Shown: piece after piece, positions 38,027 to 53,800 of the stretch
Numbering within the stretch: position 1 is the stretch's first letter
How the letters are laid out: every line of letters starts with the position of its first letter
From: Prunella strophiata
Lineage: Eukaryota > Chordata > Aves > Passeriformes > Prunellidae
DNA length: 64,000 bases
NCBI GenBank assembly: GCA_036583965.1
Contig: JAZBQD010000001.1
Coordinates: forward strand, 27,686,597-27,750,596
Reading direction: 5' to 3'
Notes under the pieces: model-generated
What the model was told of the DNA's origin: nothing
What the model saw: the letters and a program-made list of their open reading frames with translations, nothing else
The model's database searches: none
Position numbers and translations under genes: made by a program

Positions 38027-39817
38027 GCACATTTTGCCCTTTCTTATTTTCCTAATCTTCCATATTTACTCCTTCACTGTTTTATCTTCTATTCTTCCTA
38101 CTAACTGGGCTACCTTTTCATAATCCCCTTATTGTCTTGTTGCCCCCTTAGGCAACAAGAAGCACCTGTTAGAAAACATCTCCACACTTGTACTTCACTC
38201 AAGTATATTGGCAACAGCTGCACATCTCTACCAAGGAAAGCTTCTGTTCTTACTTTCTGCTAGTTATGATCTCCTTTTTTTTCCTTCAAAACTTTTCTTC
38301 AGCCAAGTGCACTGTAATTTCATTGCAGCTGCTTCTGGATATATATGTTTTTAGATTTCTTTCTTGGTAACTCTATGAATTGGCTGGATACATTTCATTA
38401 TTTCTGTGGGGCTTAAGGGAGAAAAAACAAGCTATTCCTTTACTTGTGAATTCTGCCATTTATTAGGATAGAAAAACTCTCAAGAGAAACTGCAGTATTC
38501 CAAGTAATATCACTTGCAGGGGAACTTACAAGGGCTTTATTTTAAAGCCAGGTAAAACTTAGAGTGAGAAATGGATGGAATTCAGACAAAAAATTAGAAA
38601 ATTAGAATTAGGAAATGTGCTCTGAAGTGAAAATAATGTTAATTACCTCGCAAGAGGCCACATAAGCTAAAGAGCTATTATTTCCAGGCTTTCTTAATAC
38701 TAAACAAAACACAAGCAGTTGCTGGGTACTGTGTCACTAGAAATAAATAGCTCTATTATTATCAGCTTCTGAATTTGAATTGCATGTGGAACAATTTCTT
38801 CAATATTTGGTCTATAAACCTTCACAGCATTGTGTTGAGTAATCTTCCAAAAACTTTGGAATTTGCATGTCTTCTAGCATGCCTGGCACCTTTTCCAGAG
38901 AAAAGGTGGCATTTAATGCTTTTTTTGTTGTTGTTGCTTCTGGTTTTGGGGGGGTTTTCTTCAGTGCACAAAGGTAAAAGACTGGTCTGTAAAGACACCT
39001 AGGTGTCTAATCCTGTACAGTCACCTACTGCTTTCTGACCTCAGAGGTAAGTCTGTGGATACTTACATTTTTTATAATGTAAGGTCCGTTTCCCCTCTCC
39101 TTTAAGTAGAGGTTGAGTTGTTCCATGAAAAAACTGTGCAGCTGTGAATAACCTGAGGCTGAGGTATTCTTGAGATGCCTCTGAAGGAGGGAGAAAGTGC
39201 AGAGCTGGTTTCTCAGAGAAAGCAGATCTTTTTTGCTTATTTGCTGTGTCCTGACTTGCTTTGTTCTGAGGTGCTAACTAGTAACTATTTAAAACCTCCT
39301 GAGCCAGTGTGCCAAGGGATTAGTACAGAAACTGCCCAGCTATCTCTGTGGGAAGTTCAATAGAATTTTCTTTTCATGGGCCACAAACATTGATGGATTA
39401 AATCACACAAAACTTAATGTTAACAGAAGAAAAGGTTCCTGACCAAGAATGAAGCTTGTGTACAAAAATCTGTACTTTAATATGAGCTAACAATAAAATT
39501 AATTATAAAAAAATGCTGTCATTACTACCACAAATATTTACTGTTGTAGCACCTGAAATGTTTAGTGTGCTTTATTGGCTTGGATAAGACAAGTTTCTTT
39601 TCCTGGCTGATTTTACCATCTAGATCAGACAGAGTACAGAAGGTAACAATGAGTCAAGAGTCAAATGACTGTTTGAGGAGAAAGGGATTTACAGGAGGTT
39701 CAGGAGGGGTCTACACCTGGATTTTGAACAGAACCCCACAGGGCTCAGAGACTGCCCAAAGCAACAGCTCATAGAAATATGCTCAGTGTGCCTTTCCTAT
39801 GTGCACTGTGATGAGAC
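38027..39817. other. possible 3' UTR and intergenic spacer
   Basis: Follows the stop at 38026. It holds a strong 10-bp hairpin at 38135-38160 and an AATAAA at 38742-38747 that could end a plus-strand transcript. The remainder shows nothing recognisable. Confidence 0.35.
38135..38160. repeat. 10-bp perfect hairpin
   Basis: Arms TCTTGTTGCC and GGCAACAAGA flank a six-base loop (CCCTTA). It lies about 110 bp after the stop of the candidate terminal exon, so it would be in that transcript's 3' UTR if the gene is real. It could also be a chance inverted repeat. Confidence 0.7.
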
Positions 39818-39823
39818 TTTATT
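39818..39823 (-). terminator. SH2D4B: candidate SH2D4B polyadenylation signal
   Basis: TTTATT on the plus strand reads AATAAA on the minus strand. It is the first canonical hexamer downstream of the SH2D4B stop codon, implying a 3' UTR of about 1 kb. A second one lies near 39568-39573. Choice of site is inferred; no transcript end is visible in DNA alone. Confidence 0.4.
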
Positions 39824-40817
39824 ATTTTTCTAGTCCAAGCACTAAGCAATTGCTCCACAGATCTAGGCTTCTGGTCTATTTTCATGGAGTTAATATTTAT
39901 AGTAAATGGATCAGGAACACATTGTGTGCATCTTGTTTTTACACATAAAATAGCATGATGATAATGTAATTAGCTGTACCTTTTCTACGTATAAATATAC
40001 CAGCCCCACCCTCTCTCATATCTCAGAAGAGGAAAATACCCAGTCCTACAGCAAAGTAAAGTTAGCAATATCCACTGTGCCTCTTGCACATCTAAAAGTG
40101 GAAAGCATGACAAGGCCAGTGAGAGAATTGCAGCAAATCAAACAGTTTCCTTTAGAATAAACTGACCACTTACTGTACAGGAATAAAGTTCCTTCCAAGG
40201 CTGTTGGGCTTCATGAAAATGTAAATAAAATGTGTTTGACCTTATTGTGTCTCTGCTGTGGGGAACTTTGTAGGCCTGAATTCAATAGCATAATGGCAAC
40301 TTTCAAGCTACACCTAATTACATACACAATCACAAACTTCACAGGGATATTTGAAGGCTGCTTCTCTTGTCATCAAAGTGCACCACTGGGTAATGAAATT
40401 GTCAACAGAAACTGTCAAACCTTGCTTTGGAACACAGAATCTGTTCACCATCACTGATACTTCATACAGTACTCTATGAATGGCTCCTGCCCATGCGTCT
40501 TGCAGTATAAAAAAGTGAGAAAATTAGGACAGGAACTTAGCATTCTGTGTAATTGGCTACAACCCCTTGAAAATTTTTTTTAAGTAGTCCTCTTTTGCAA
40601 TTTGCTGGTAATTTCTCACCTTTCAAGTGCTAGCAATATGAATAATGATGATGATAATTCAGATGCAAACCAGAAATATTTTGGGCCTCCTAATGAGGGT
40701 ACTTTTTGGCCACAAGACCAGTGGCTTTGAAAGTGGGTTAACTACTTCCATTGTTTACTTTTGTAACTATCTATCACTACAGCTATCCAGAATGCATTCC
40801 TGTTGGTCCTGGATCAG
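39824..40817 (-). other. SH2D4B: probable SH2D4B 3' untranslated region
   Basis: About 1 kb between the SH2D4B stop codon and the first minus-strand AATAAA, with no competing feature. Its extent depends on which polyadenylation signal is used. Confidence 0.45.
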
Positions 40818-43817
<3,000 letters not shown>

Positions 43818-46800
43818 TTATGCAGGTAACAGGTCTGCCAGAGGCAATCAAATGCAGCAAACACTGAACAGAAGTGAAATCACAACGGTGTAACTTCTGA
43901 AGGCTGGAATGTTTCTAGGAGGAGTCTAGGAGGAGACAATGTTTATGCTGTTTGCTTCTGAAGGATAGCTGTAAGAGTTTTCATTGGGTCTGGTGGGATA
44001 TGCTTTTTAATTTGGAGATTAAGACTTGCTTTTCCCCATCCTTATTTCTTTTTCAAAGGAAGTGCATAAATGCAACTGGCCTATCAAACCAGCAAATTCT
44101 GGATAAGCCATCATTTAAGCAGACTAGCACAGCTAGGCATTGCAGCCTGAATTTGCAATGCATTGCTGATATTTGCAATTGTATTGCAGTTCTGCAGACT
44201 CTGTTGTCTTGTAACTGCTTTATAGGTCCTACAGAAGGAACATAAAGCAAGTGTCAGGAGAAAAAGAATTTCTCTGCTTTTGTACATCCACACACATACA
44301 CATTCATAGATGCATATAGGTAAATTGGAGGAAAAGGTTTACTGGGAGTAGAGTTTAAAAAACTTTCCCATTTTATTATTTTGTGTTGGAAAAATCTTCA
44401 TGTCTTGTTCCTTCTGATTCTGGGGCACAACACAGAAGTTTCTGGTACTTCTGCTTGCATAGAGGTTATGAAAGATAAAACCTATTCTGATCCCAACCCA
44501 CAACAAAGGTGTGATCAGAATTGCACCTGGCACTGAACCAGGTCTTACCATCCACCCAGAGAGCCTGGTTCCAGTCTGTCTGGTCAGCCTAGGGGACAGT
44601 CAGCTCATGTCTCAATTATCTGTGAAACACCAGATGCTCACTCTCATCAGGAGCAGATGTTGAATTAGGGCATTCTGAATGTGAACATGGCACATACGTC
44701 AGTAAATAATGTATGTACATGTTCCAAAGTTACTCTCTGTGGGGATAACTTTCTCCAAACACTGCATGTAGTATTTAATGGAACTGCTTGTCATCGTAGA
44801 ATCCTACACATGTCCTAGTGAGAGTTCCATGGAGTCCAAGTACTGAAAAGCCACATTGTTTTAGTGTAATAATAAACACAGTTCAGGGATTATCAGTTTG
44901 CACAGAGAAGGGTTTACCTGAAAGTTTGGACTGCTCTAATTAAGTCCTTAAGGAAAATTATGCATCTGGGAGACATTGGAAGGGACTGAGAGTTCTGGGC
45001 ACTAAAAGCAAGCACTGTGTGATATTAGGAAAGGTAGAAAACCATCTCCTTCTTTCAATTTTTTTGTCTACTTTGAAAATAAAAATTTCTTTTACAGTTT
45101 TACTTGGTGCAGTGATGAAGGGCTCCATCTCAATGGGGCTCAGAGATCCCCTTGGGAATATCCTCAGTACTAAGAAACGTACACATATATAATCTGCTGA
45201 ATGACACACATTTCCCTTTTATGAAGGATATTGCATCATCTTTGCACCAGACATGAAAAACAGGCAGTGCAAACACAAGCATTTGTTTAAAAACAGCAAG
45301 TAACTGCTCAGCAGCACTGTCAATTGATGCACTTTTCAAAATTAGAAATACTTTTATTGGAGGTATTCCAAGATGAATTATTAAAAATTTTTGAACGCTG
45401 TTCAAATAAAAAGACAGTACAAATACGAATCTATATGATACAGTGTATTATGGGAAGCTGCACCACCACATCCCAATACCAGGTACCCAAGAATTACACA
45501 AAAACTGATCCTGGAATCACAGTATCTGTTAACTCAGTCTTCTCTCAAACTGGCCTAATTTAAATCTGCATGAAATGTTCTATTAGTGATTATGATGGCT
45601 AGTTCCTTGACAAATCTCTGCTGGAAATAAATGTAGATGAGCCACACCACCAGTCTCAGAGCATTTAATGACAGGAAAGGATAAACAGTGCCATGATCAG
45701 CAAATACTACATTAATTACAATAAATCAGTGTTTGTACTGTAGTTCTAGATTGAAGGCATGCTGATAACTTTTGAGATAGGAACCGGGTGTTATTATAAC
45801 TACCTCTTCTCCAAACAGTGCCAGAACTGTTATGCAGCCCTGACAAGGAATGAGGTAGATTAGACAATTCAGCCTCAATGAATATCGAGGATTTGTAAAA
45901 CAAAGAGAGTTGTAAAAAAAGAGTGGTTGTATTATACAGTGAACACTATTAGGATATTTCCAGGGTTTAAATTAATATCAGGTACATAATATGAAATTAA
46001 TTTAGCACTGATTAGTTTAATGGCAAACAATCTGTTCAGCTGCTTTCAACTCCCACCAATGGAGCTAAAACAGTGCAGGCTTCCACACAATGCCATCTTT
46101 TTTACCAGACCTTAGTTTTGTTCTGGGCACTTCATATCATTGAGTAGGTGAGAAACAGTGCATCCCTCACAGCCAAGTTCTTTTTTTGTTTTAATTCTCT
46201 TTTCTGCTAAAGATGGTGTAATAAATTATCAGCCAGCCACTCTCTTCCCTTTTACTTTCCTGAATCTGTTAATAGCTCACAAGAAACCATCTCTCCCTAC
46301 CATCTCCTCCTTCTCCTTGTCTCCCAGTTATTTTATTTTTCTCTGGTTCGAATTTTTCAGGGGATGGTTATTACAGCAATCAAAGATACCTTTTAAAAAA
46401 CATTATCCTATTCTCAAGACAATTGGAAAAAGAGTGGCACTATTCACTCCTGAGATGACTGTAGGAAGACAACATCTGTGAAACCTCTTACATTTAAAAT
46501 TGTTTTTACTAAAATCAAGAAACTTTGGTTTCCCAAGGCTCCAGTAAGAGGTATAAAATCACAGATGCTCTTATTTGTGCTAGTTAGGATATTAATGATA
46601 TATATTATATTGAATAGAAACCACTGATGCTTTGAAAACTAATTTCCTCTCACTCTCATTCCTGCTAGTTTCTTAAAAAGATAAAAAATGGAAAAACCCA
46701 GTCCAGTTTTTAAATGCTTATAGATATTAACAGCTTGGATTCTTAGCAGAGAGAAGAACATTTTCTAAGACAGTTATTTCAAATCATAGAACATTCATCA

Positions 46801-47268
46801 TCAACTGATATGTTCCTAACAACTTCATTTTTAAAATACTGGACAATTTTTAGATTATGATAGGCAAGTCTTAACATTTTTATTGTAATTATGTTCTGTT
46901 TACTGCCACCAATCTTTCAAACAGGAAAAAGAACATCCTAACGTTTAGGGTATATTAAGCTCATGTGAAAAGTGGTGAGTTCATTATTAATTTAATGAGC
47001 CCAGCTAAGAAATCCTAATGCTGCCTTCCAAGTTTACAGGAAGCCTCAACAGCAGAAAGTGCTATTCTGCAATGACACCTCCTGCAATATCCTACATACA
47101 TCCTTGAGTGAAACTCAAGATGAAATACATACATATTTGTTACAGGAATGCCACACCAAGCATGAATCCAAGGCTGATAAATTTTGCCAACAAGGCAGAC
47201 TATGTACTAGAAGTCTAGAATTATTTTTTCACCATTATACAGATAAAGTTTCATCACATCCTACCAAG

Positions 47269-47343
47269 GCTCTAAAGTACCACATGTAATAGTCATGTCT
47301 ATATAATAAGATAATTCTGCCTTTAATGGTCAATATATTTTTA
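47269..47343 (+). repeat. diverged direct repeat, copy 1
   Basis: Shares TCTAAAGTACCACAT, TAATAGTCAT, ATTCTGCCTTTAA and a TA-rich end, in the same order and orientation, with 49276-49350 about 2 kb away. It is followed by a short CA run at 47346-47361. It may be a local duplication or two copies of an old interspersed repeat. Confidence 0.8.
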
Positions 47344-49275
47344 ATCCACACACACACACATGTAAAATAAATATTATATATAATACATGTATATTTTAAT
47401 ATATTTGTATGTGCCAAGAAGCCAGCTAAGGTTAGAGGGAGAGCAGGTATAAATACAGCCCAGAAGCTTTCATTTACCATTCTGCAATAGAAGCTATTTG
47501 ATGAGCTGATATTTTCTCTTTTTGTATTTTTTTCCATTAGCTTGATCTCAAACACTCCAGTGCATGATGTCTTACTCAGAAAAGGTCTACAAATACTGGC
47601 ATGAATAAATAAGAACAATGTAATGAAAGAATTAATGGCAAAAGTGCTTTCACAACCATTATGAAAAGCCTTCTATCTTGTGCAAAATTGATTTGATGAA
47701 CAATTATGAATATTCACACATAATAAATGCAGAAGAAAGAGACCATCCTGTTAATACAACTTAAGACATCTAACCAGGGTGATGTAGGTCACTAATCAGG
47801 ATCCAAAACAGAGAGAAGCCAATACCAGCATCTCCTTTGTTTCCAATAGGATTAGATCAAAGCCCAGATGAGTACAAATATGCCTGGCAATCATTACATG
47901 AATGATTCACATGCTAAAGGTCATAAAAACACATTACACTGAGAGCAAGTGTAAACAGTAAATAAATAAGTAGACACAAGGCATTATGAGGAATTAGCAG
48001 GTAACTCCTGAATAGGAGGACTAAATTTGGGACTATATTTGTTCAATTATACAGGCAGATCTAATCAAGACTTTGAAAAATAGTGATAAAATGGCCATAA
48101 GAGGGAAGGAGCAGTTTGCCAAGCATCAGCCAAACCCTTACATATTTTTGAACTGAAAAACTGAGCTAGGCAGACATACTACTCTAAATATAGAATAAAA
48201 AAGTTCCCAATGGCAAATTTTTATTCCAAAAATTTCCAGATCAACTTCTTCTCTTCAAGACGTAATTTGAAAGTCAAAAGTTGGATTACGCTTCACAATG
48301 AAAGAAAAAAAAAAAAAAGCTGAAGTATATTTCAGGGGAAAAAAAACACTATAGAAACTTGAAAATAACTTTGTTTAGAACAGATTTTAGGGTCTTGGCA
48401 TTTTAATCAGAAGTTAAAATACCTCATATGTTTTTCTCCTTACTTCATTATGATTTTAAAAAAAATTATGCAGTTGGAAGCAAAGATCAAACCTGCCTGG
48501 GGCCAAAATCTGAATGTAGGCAATTAGTTTTGAAAGAAATAATCAGACAAGTAAACAGAATTCAGAAGGGATTGATCCAAGTGCAGCCAGTGTGGTTTCA
48601 GAGGAGCTGACAGGCTGTGTCACATGGCAGTGTTAAGCCACTGCCAGGAGGAGCAAGAACAGCTTCTGAGAACACCCTGTGAACCTCATGGAGGGAGGCA
48701 GAGCTTCCAGAGCCCACAGAAGATTAAGGTGCTCATGAGGAGACAATACAAGGTAAGATGAAAACTGAAGCTGGGGAACTATAACCTAGAATAGATCTGA
48801 CCTTTTTGAGTCCCACAATAAGGTGGGGTAGTAGAGACTTGAAACAAACACTCAAATGCATGACAGTAGCAGCCATCTGTGGGTGAAAAACCCAGCTCCT
48901 TCAGCCACTCAAGAAGACCAAAAGCATAAAAGCAGGGAAGATGAAGTAATGGCTTCCCTGCAGTGGAAGAACTAGAGCAGCTATATGGTTTATACTCTCA
49001 AGGAAAAGCATCACTCAAAGCAAGTTTCCTCAGGTAGACTTTTCCAATTCTCTCCCACAGGTGCAAGTCTATAACTGGACTCTGAAACTGACTGAACATT
49101 GTTCTGGTTGTTCATTGGGAAGGACACAATTAATCTACAGCAGGGTGATGTCTAGACTGAATACTTTATGTCATCCTTGAGACTGCCAATGTCACCCAGA
49201 ATTTAAAGAATGCTGTTATCAGTACGGTGGTTTATGGACTGTGCTGCAACTGAAATAGTCAAAAAATAACAAAGA

Positions 49276-49350
49276 GTCTAAAGTACCACATATAATAGTC
49301 ATATTTATATAAAAAGATCATTCTGCCTTTAAAGATAAATATATATAAAT
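49276..49350 (+). repeat. diverged direct repeat, copy 2
   Basis: Partner of 47269-47343. The two align over about 75 bp at roughly 80% identity by eye, with small substitutions and no large gap. Flanking sequence does not align, so the duplicated unit is short. Confidence 0.8.
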
Positions 49351-49773
49351 AGAAATAATACATAGTCATTTCTCTGGTGTTTCCAGCAGGAGTAGCATGC
49401 ACAACTAAATATGTGCACAAATATTTGCAGCAATAGGATCTTGCAGTGTACTGCTATTGAAGAGGTTTCACCCTCTCCTTCCTTTTAGTCACAATGCTTT
49501 TTTGAATAATGCCCCAAGAAGAGATCAATAGTATTGTGTGAGAAAAGCTATAGCTGAGAAGGTAACAATAGCTCTGCCTCTGCTATTTTAGAATAGAAGC
49601 AATAAAGGCCAGAAAGCAAAGCAAGGGAGTAAATCAAAGACATCTGGTAATAGAAACAAAGCTGTTGAAGCTATTCACCATCTGCTGTTAAGGCAGAACA
49701 AACTCACATGGGACTAGATCTTCAAAAGAGTTCTGTTTCCATTTAGACATTGAAATAAATGGCCAGACTAAGG

Positions 49774-49892
49774 AAAAAAAGAACAAATAACAAAACAACA
49801 AAAATTCAATAAAAACCCAAACAAAAAGCAGCTTAATGATTGGTAAGTTTTTTGAGGGGGAATTGTAGTTTTTTTGTTGTTTTGTTTGTTTT
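49774..49892. repeat. A-rich / T-rich inverted repeat
   Basis: The left arm (A/C-rich, about 49774-49804) contains ACAAAACAACAAAAA, and the right arm (about 49869-49892) contains its exact reverse complement TTTTTGTTGTTTTGT. The spacer of about 65 bp is unique. The arms are low-complexity, so chance or a foldback element are both possible. Confidence 0.55.
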
Positions 49893-50761
49893 CCAAACTC
49901 TGGCTTGAAGTGTTATGGCAAGAACCCAAGAGCCAAGGGGTCCTGAATTCCTGTGTAATGCTTTTGCTATTTACAGCTAGTAAGAAGTGCAGCTATTTCA
50001 TGCTGTGCTGCAGGTTGGTAATCTAAGTCCTAGTAACTAGTAATACTCATGGATACTAACAATAAAGAAAATATATGCAATAGGTCACAAGAAGCAAAAC
50101 CTAAAATATTTGTAAATAAAACCTTCCTGTCTCCATAGAAGTGCACTGGGAGACAAAGCTGGGTTGTATTTAGAAATAAACAGGTAAAACACACATTTGA
50201 AATATACTCACAGATGAGTTATGTCAGTACTCAGAGGCCAGTATGGAGCCAGCCTTCTCTGAGCTACATAGGCAAAGCAAAGGGAAACTCTTTAGGGAGC
50301 CTCTGGAGCAAGTTTTCTTTGCTCCACTCTCACCACCTCTTCTGCACAATTTCAGGAGTTGAGCATGCAGTAACATACCCCAGATGGAGATAAATCTGTG
50401 CTGGGGAAAGATGAACAGGAGCCCATTAGCCATTCTTCACCATTGCTCTCCTTTGTAACCATCCTGGCCCATTTCAGGCATATGCAGAATTGGGAAGCAG
50501 CACCTCAGGGAGATTCAGCCCTCTCTCCAGTGTGCCTTGCTCAGTATAGGAACTATGCCCTGGGCTATGCACAGACATGTATAGGAAACCAAGGCCCAGA
50601 GGAATAATGTGTTTCTGATGGCAAGAGATCCCTTTAGGCAAGGATGAGCATCTTGGTAATCCATCATATCCTAAAGACTTACTTGATGCATAGGATGAGT
50701 ATCTTGAGTCTCTATACACAGGAGAAATTCAAGGAAAAGTATCACAGGTAAAAATATACAG

Positions 50762-50857
50762 GACTGGTTTTGTTTGGGTAGAGCTTTTGAAGGGATTTTT
50801 TTGTGGGGTTTTTTTGATTGGTTGGTTTTGGGTTGATTTTGGGTTTTTTTTTTTTCC
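50762..50857. repeat. GT-rich tract with T12 run
   Basis: A plus-strand stretch made almost only of G and T, with several GG, GGG and GGGG groups separated by T runs and ending in an uninterrupted T run. The G groups are too short and uneven for a classical four-by-GGG quadruplex motif over most of the tract. Confidence 0.55.
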
Positions 50858-53800
50858 TAATGTGGATTCAGCTCTCTGTTTTGTCAGGACACAACAGTTC
50901 TTAGAATAAAGCAAACTCAGTCCTCAGAAGATTTCTTAATTCCCTAAGAATAAGATTCTCTAAAGCAATTAAAAACCTACTGAAATTCTGAAAGGAATGG
51001 ATGCCTTACTCCCCTGGGAATCTTAAAAATCCTATCTCAATGAATAATGCAGTAATAAAGGGTATTTTTCTTCAGGTTTACAGAAAATCAGGTGTGTTAC
51101 ATCCATTGTTGCCAGTGCAGCTCACAGTTAATTCCCTATGCACTCTGCAGAAAACATGCCTCTTAATTGTCTCCTTCAGAGTTCATTCTACATCCAACTA
51201 TCAAATACTGTAAAAACCCTTTATACCCACTGTCAAAACATTTACACCTTATTCATTAGCAAGCAGTGCAGCACATAAAAGACAGGTGTTTGCATTACTT
51301 GTCTGAATATACCACTGCATAATAGAGTGGTAAATTTCTGTTAATATCTCCTCAAAGCCTTGTGTTGGTTTCTTTTTTTCTTTCTTTTCAGAACAGCCTA
51401 TAAAATGCATTAGCTGGGAGGAAAACAATTTAACCTCTCTCTTCTCTTTTTACATTATTGTCATGTATCAGAAGAAAAAAAATAGCACAAAATACCTTTA
51501 ACCTTTTATCTTTTATCTCCTACTTTTTTTTTTCTCCTTTAGATAGAGGCTCTTCTGACCTGAAATCCCTGCATTAAATCTCTGCTACTACTCTTATTTT
51601 TTGTAGGTTTTCTCTTCTTGTTTAAATAGCTTCTGAAAAGAAGTTTATGTTAAAAGATGGAACAGTTAACCATTCAATTTTCAGTGGCTTCTCAAAATAA
51701 ATTCCTGTGTGTAGTTCACTATGTATGATCAGTAAATTGTCAGAAATTATGGGTCAAGAATATTTAATTTTGTACTGTTTTCACTGTTGGAACACTGTTG
51801 TGTTTCAAAGTCAGAAGCCTCAATGTTCTAGTGAACTCAATGGAAGATCAGCAACAGGAATGTTGGGATTTGGTTTTGTTTTTGTTGGTTGGGTTCTTAA
51901 ATCAGTAAATACTTCTAGGCCTATATAAATATTTTAGGCTCTGTTATAGATACCTGACATTTCCTGCAGGTAGCACGGAAGATAAATAAATGCATGAGGA
52001 TGTCTTCAAACTTGAGAAAATATCAGTACACTAATCCAAGTAGGGAATTTTGTTACAAATATTATTCCTATAGGATTCATTCACCTCCTTATAATACTGA
52101 TGAGATTGAATTTTTATTTCTGCTATGTACAAAAAAGTTATAGCAAGCTATACAGACCATCAATAAACTTCTGTGATGGGTCCATGATGTGACACATGCA
52201 GTAGATATTAAGACCTTGCTCTATCTACTGAAACATGGAAATTTTCTTAATCAGTAAAGAACACAAATATCTCACTAAAACCTGACAGGGCTAGAAATTG
52301 TACAGTGGAGTAATAAACACAGAGCAAAGAAACAGATTTATGCACTGATCCTGGCTCGGCAAACTGAAACACCTCTGTCCTGGTGCAATAGTCACTGATA
52401 CTGTTTTGTGTGCAAATTGAGGAGTGTGACAGTTTATTTGAAAGGTTAATGGGCAGTATTCATCATCCTTTCTCCAGGCAGACAGAATGTTTGCATTCAT
52501 TCAGTCTTGGTCTTACAAGCAAGAAACAGGAAATTCTAGTTTGTGGGCAATGCCAGCAAGTGTTTCACTTGTTTATATTACTCACCTAATGCTCATCTAA
52601 ATTCTCAAACTTTACTGAATTTGAAAATGAGAGAGAAAAACCTTCTAGTATGCAAATTAGATCTAAATCAAGGAAAAAGATGAGAAAACTGATATGTGCA
52701 AGAAGAGGGGAGAGGAAAAGCCCTCCTGGGATCTATTTATGTTTTCATAACTCTAGCCATCATTAGGCTCTTGTTTCTCCTAAATACTTCTGAGGGAAAC
52801 ACAGACACGAACAAACATGGAAAACTGAGCTTTTACCAAACCAATTGCACAAAACAAAACAAAGCCCACAGTGAGGTTCTTGTTTGCTTTGGGTTTCTGC
52901 AAAAAGGCAAAGTAGAAGAATTAAAGTTGTCTTTTAGTAGAACCTTCCTGTCTTTGTACAACTCATTCCAAGACAACGCTGCCAGGTGACTCCCCAGGGG
53001 GAACCCATGGACCAAAGGCAAGAACAGTGCATGGAACAGCACGAAGTGGCCTCAGCTGGGATGACCTTCCTGCAGAGATCTCAGAGCCCAGCACTGGCTG
53101 ATGGGCAGTTGCAGTAGGGGCATGGGGGCACAGTTCTGAACACACAGAGACTGAGGAAACTTTGTGAAGCTGGGGGTAATTCTTTCTGGAATCAAAGGCT
53201 CCTTCAAAAAATAATTCAAAGAAATACATAAAAGCAGAAATTATTTGCAATTCAAAATCAGCAGTCACTGAACACTTCATCCTCTGAAGGCATCACAATG
53301 AGAACTGAGTGCCAGTTCCCTGACTTGCTGTGCCAGCTGCATTTGGAACTCGACCCACTGCTCCCTCAGTGCGTGGGAATGTTACCATTTCCCACTGCCT
53401 GCAAGTGGAAGACAAGGGTGAAAAACTGCAAGTGTTAAAACTACTGTCAGTCTCAGGGATTGTTTTGGAAAAAAACATGTCTCCTTAGATTTTTATTTAC
53501 TAGCAGCATCTTCCTTCTCTCAAGCCTATATGCACATTTAACCACCAGGATTTTCTTTTAAAAACAGTGTCAGAAGAAATACTTTCACTTGCAAATCTAT
53601 AGGTGTTTCATCTCAACAAGACAAGTCAAGCACAAAACTTCAACTGTGCAGTCTTTTAAAACAGCTACATATTTTACTATCTCTGAAATAAGCATTACTG
53701 ACTGAAGTGTGGAATACTTTACAGGACTTGTAAATCCATAATCATTATTTTAAAAATTAAATGCTAATGGATATACATCTATATTTACTTATATTAGCAC

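Noticed and set aside
44535..44590. Minus-strand exon with GTAAGA donor and a WNQALWVDG-like frame
   Set aside because: The stop lies immediately upstream, no acceptor is visible, and it does not resemble the expected W-F-H-G exon of SH2D4B.
52963..53280. 105-codon minus-strand frame as an SH2D4B upstream exon
   Set aside because: It lacks the charged coiled-coil composition of the SH2D4 N-terminal region and has no matching splice sites.
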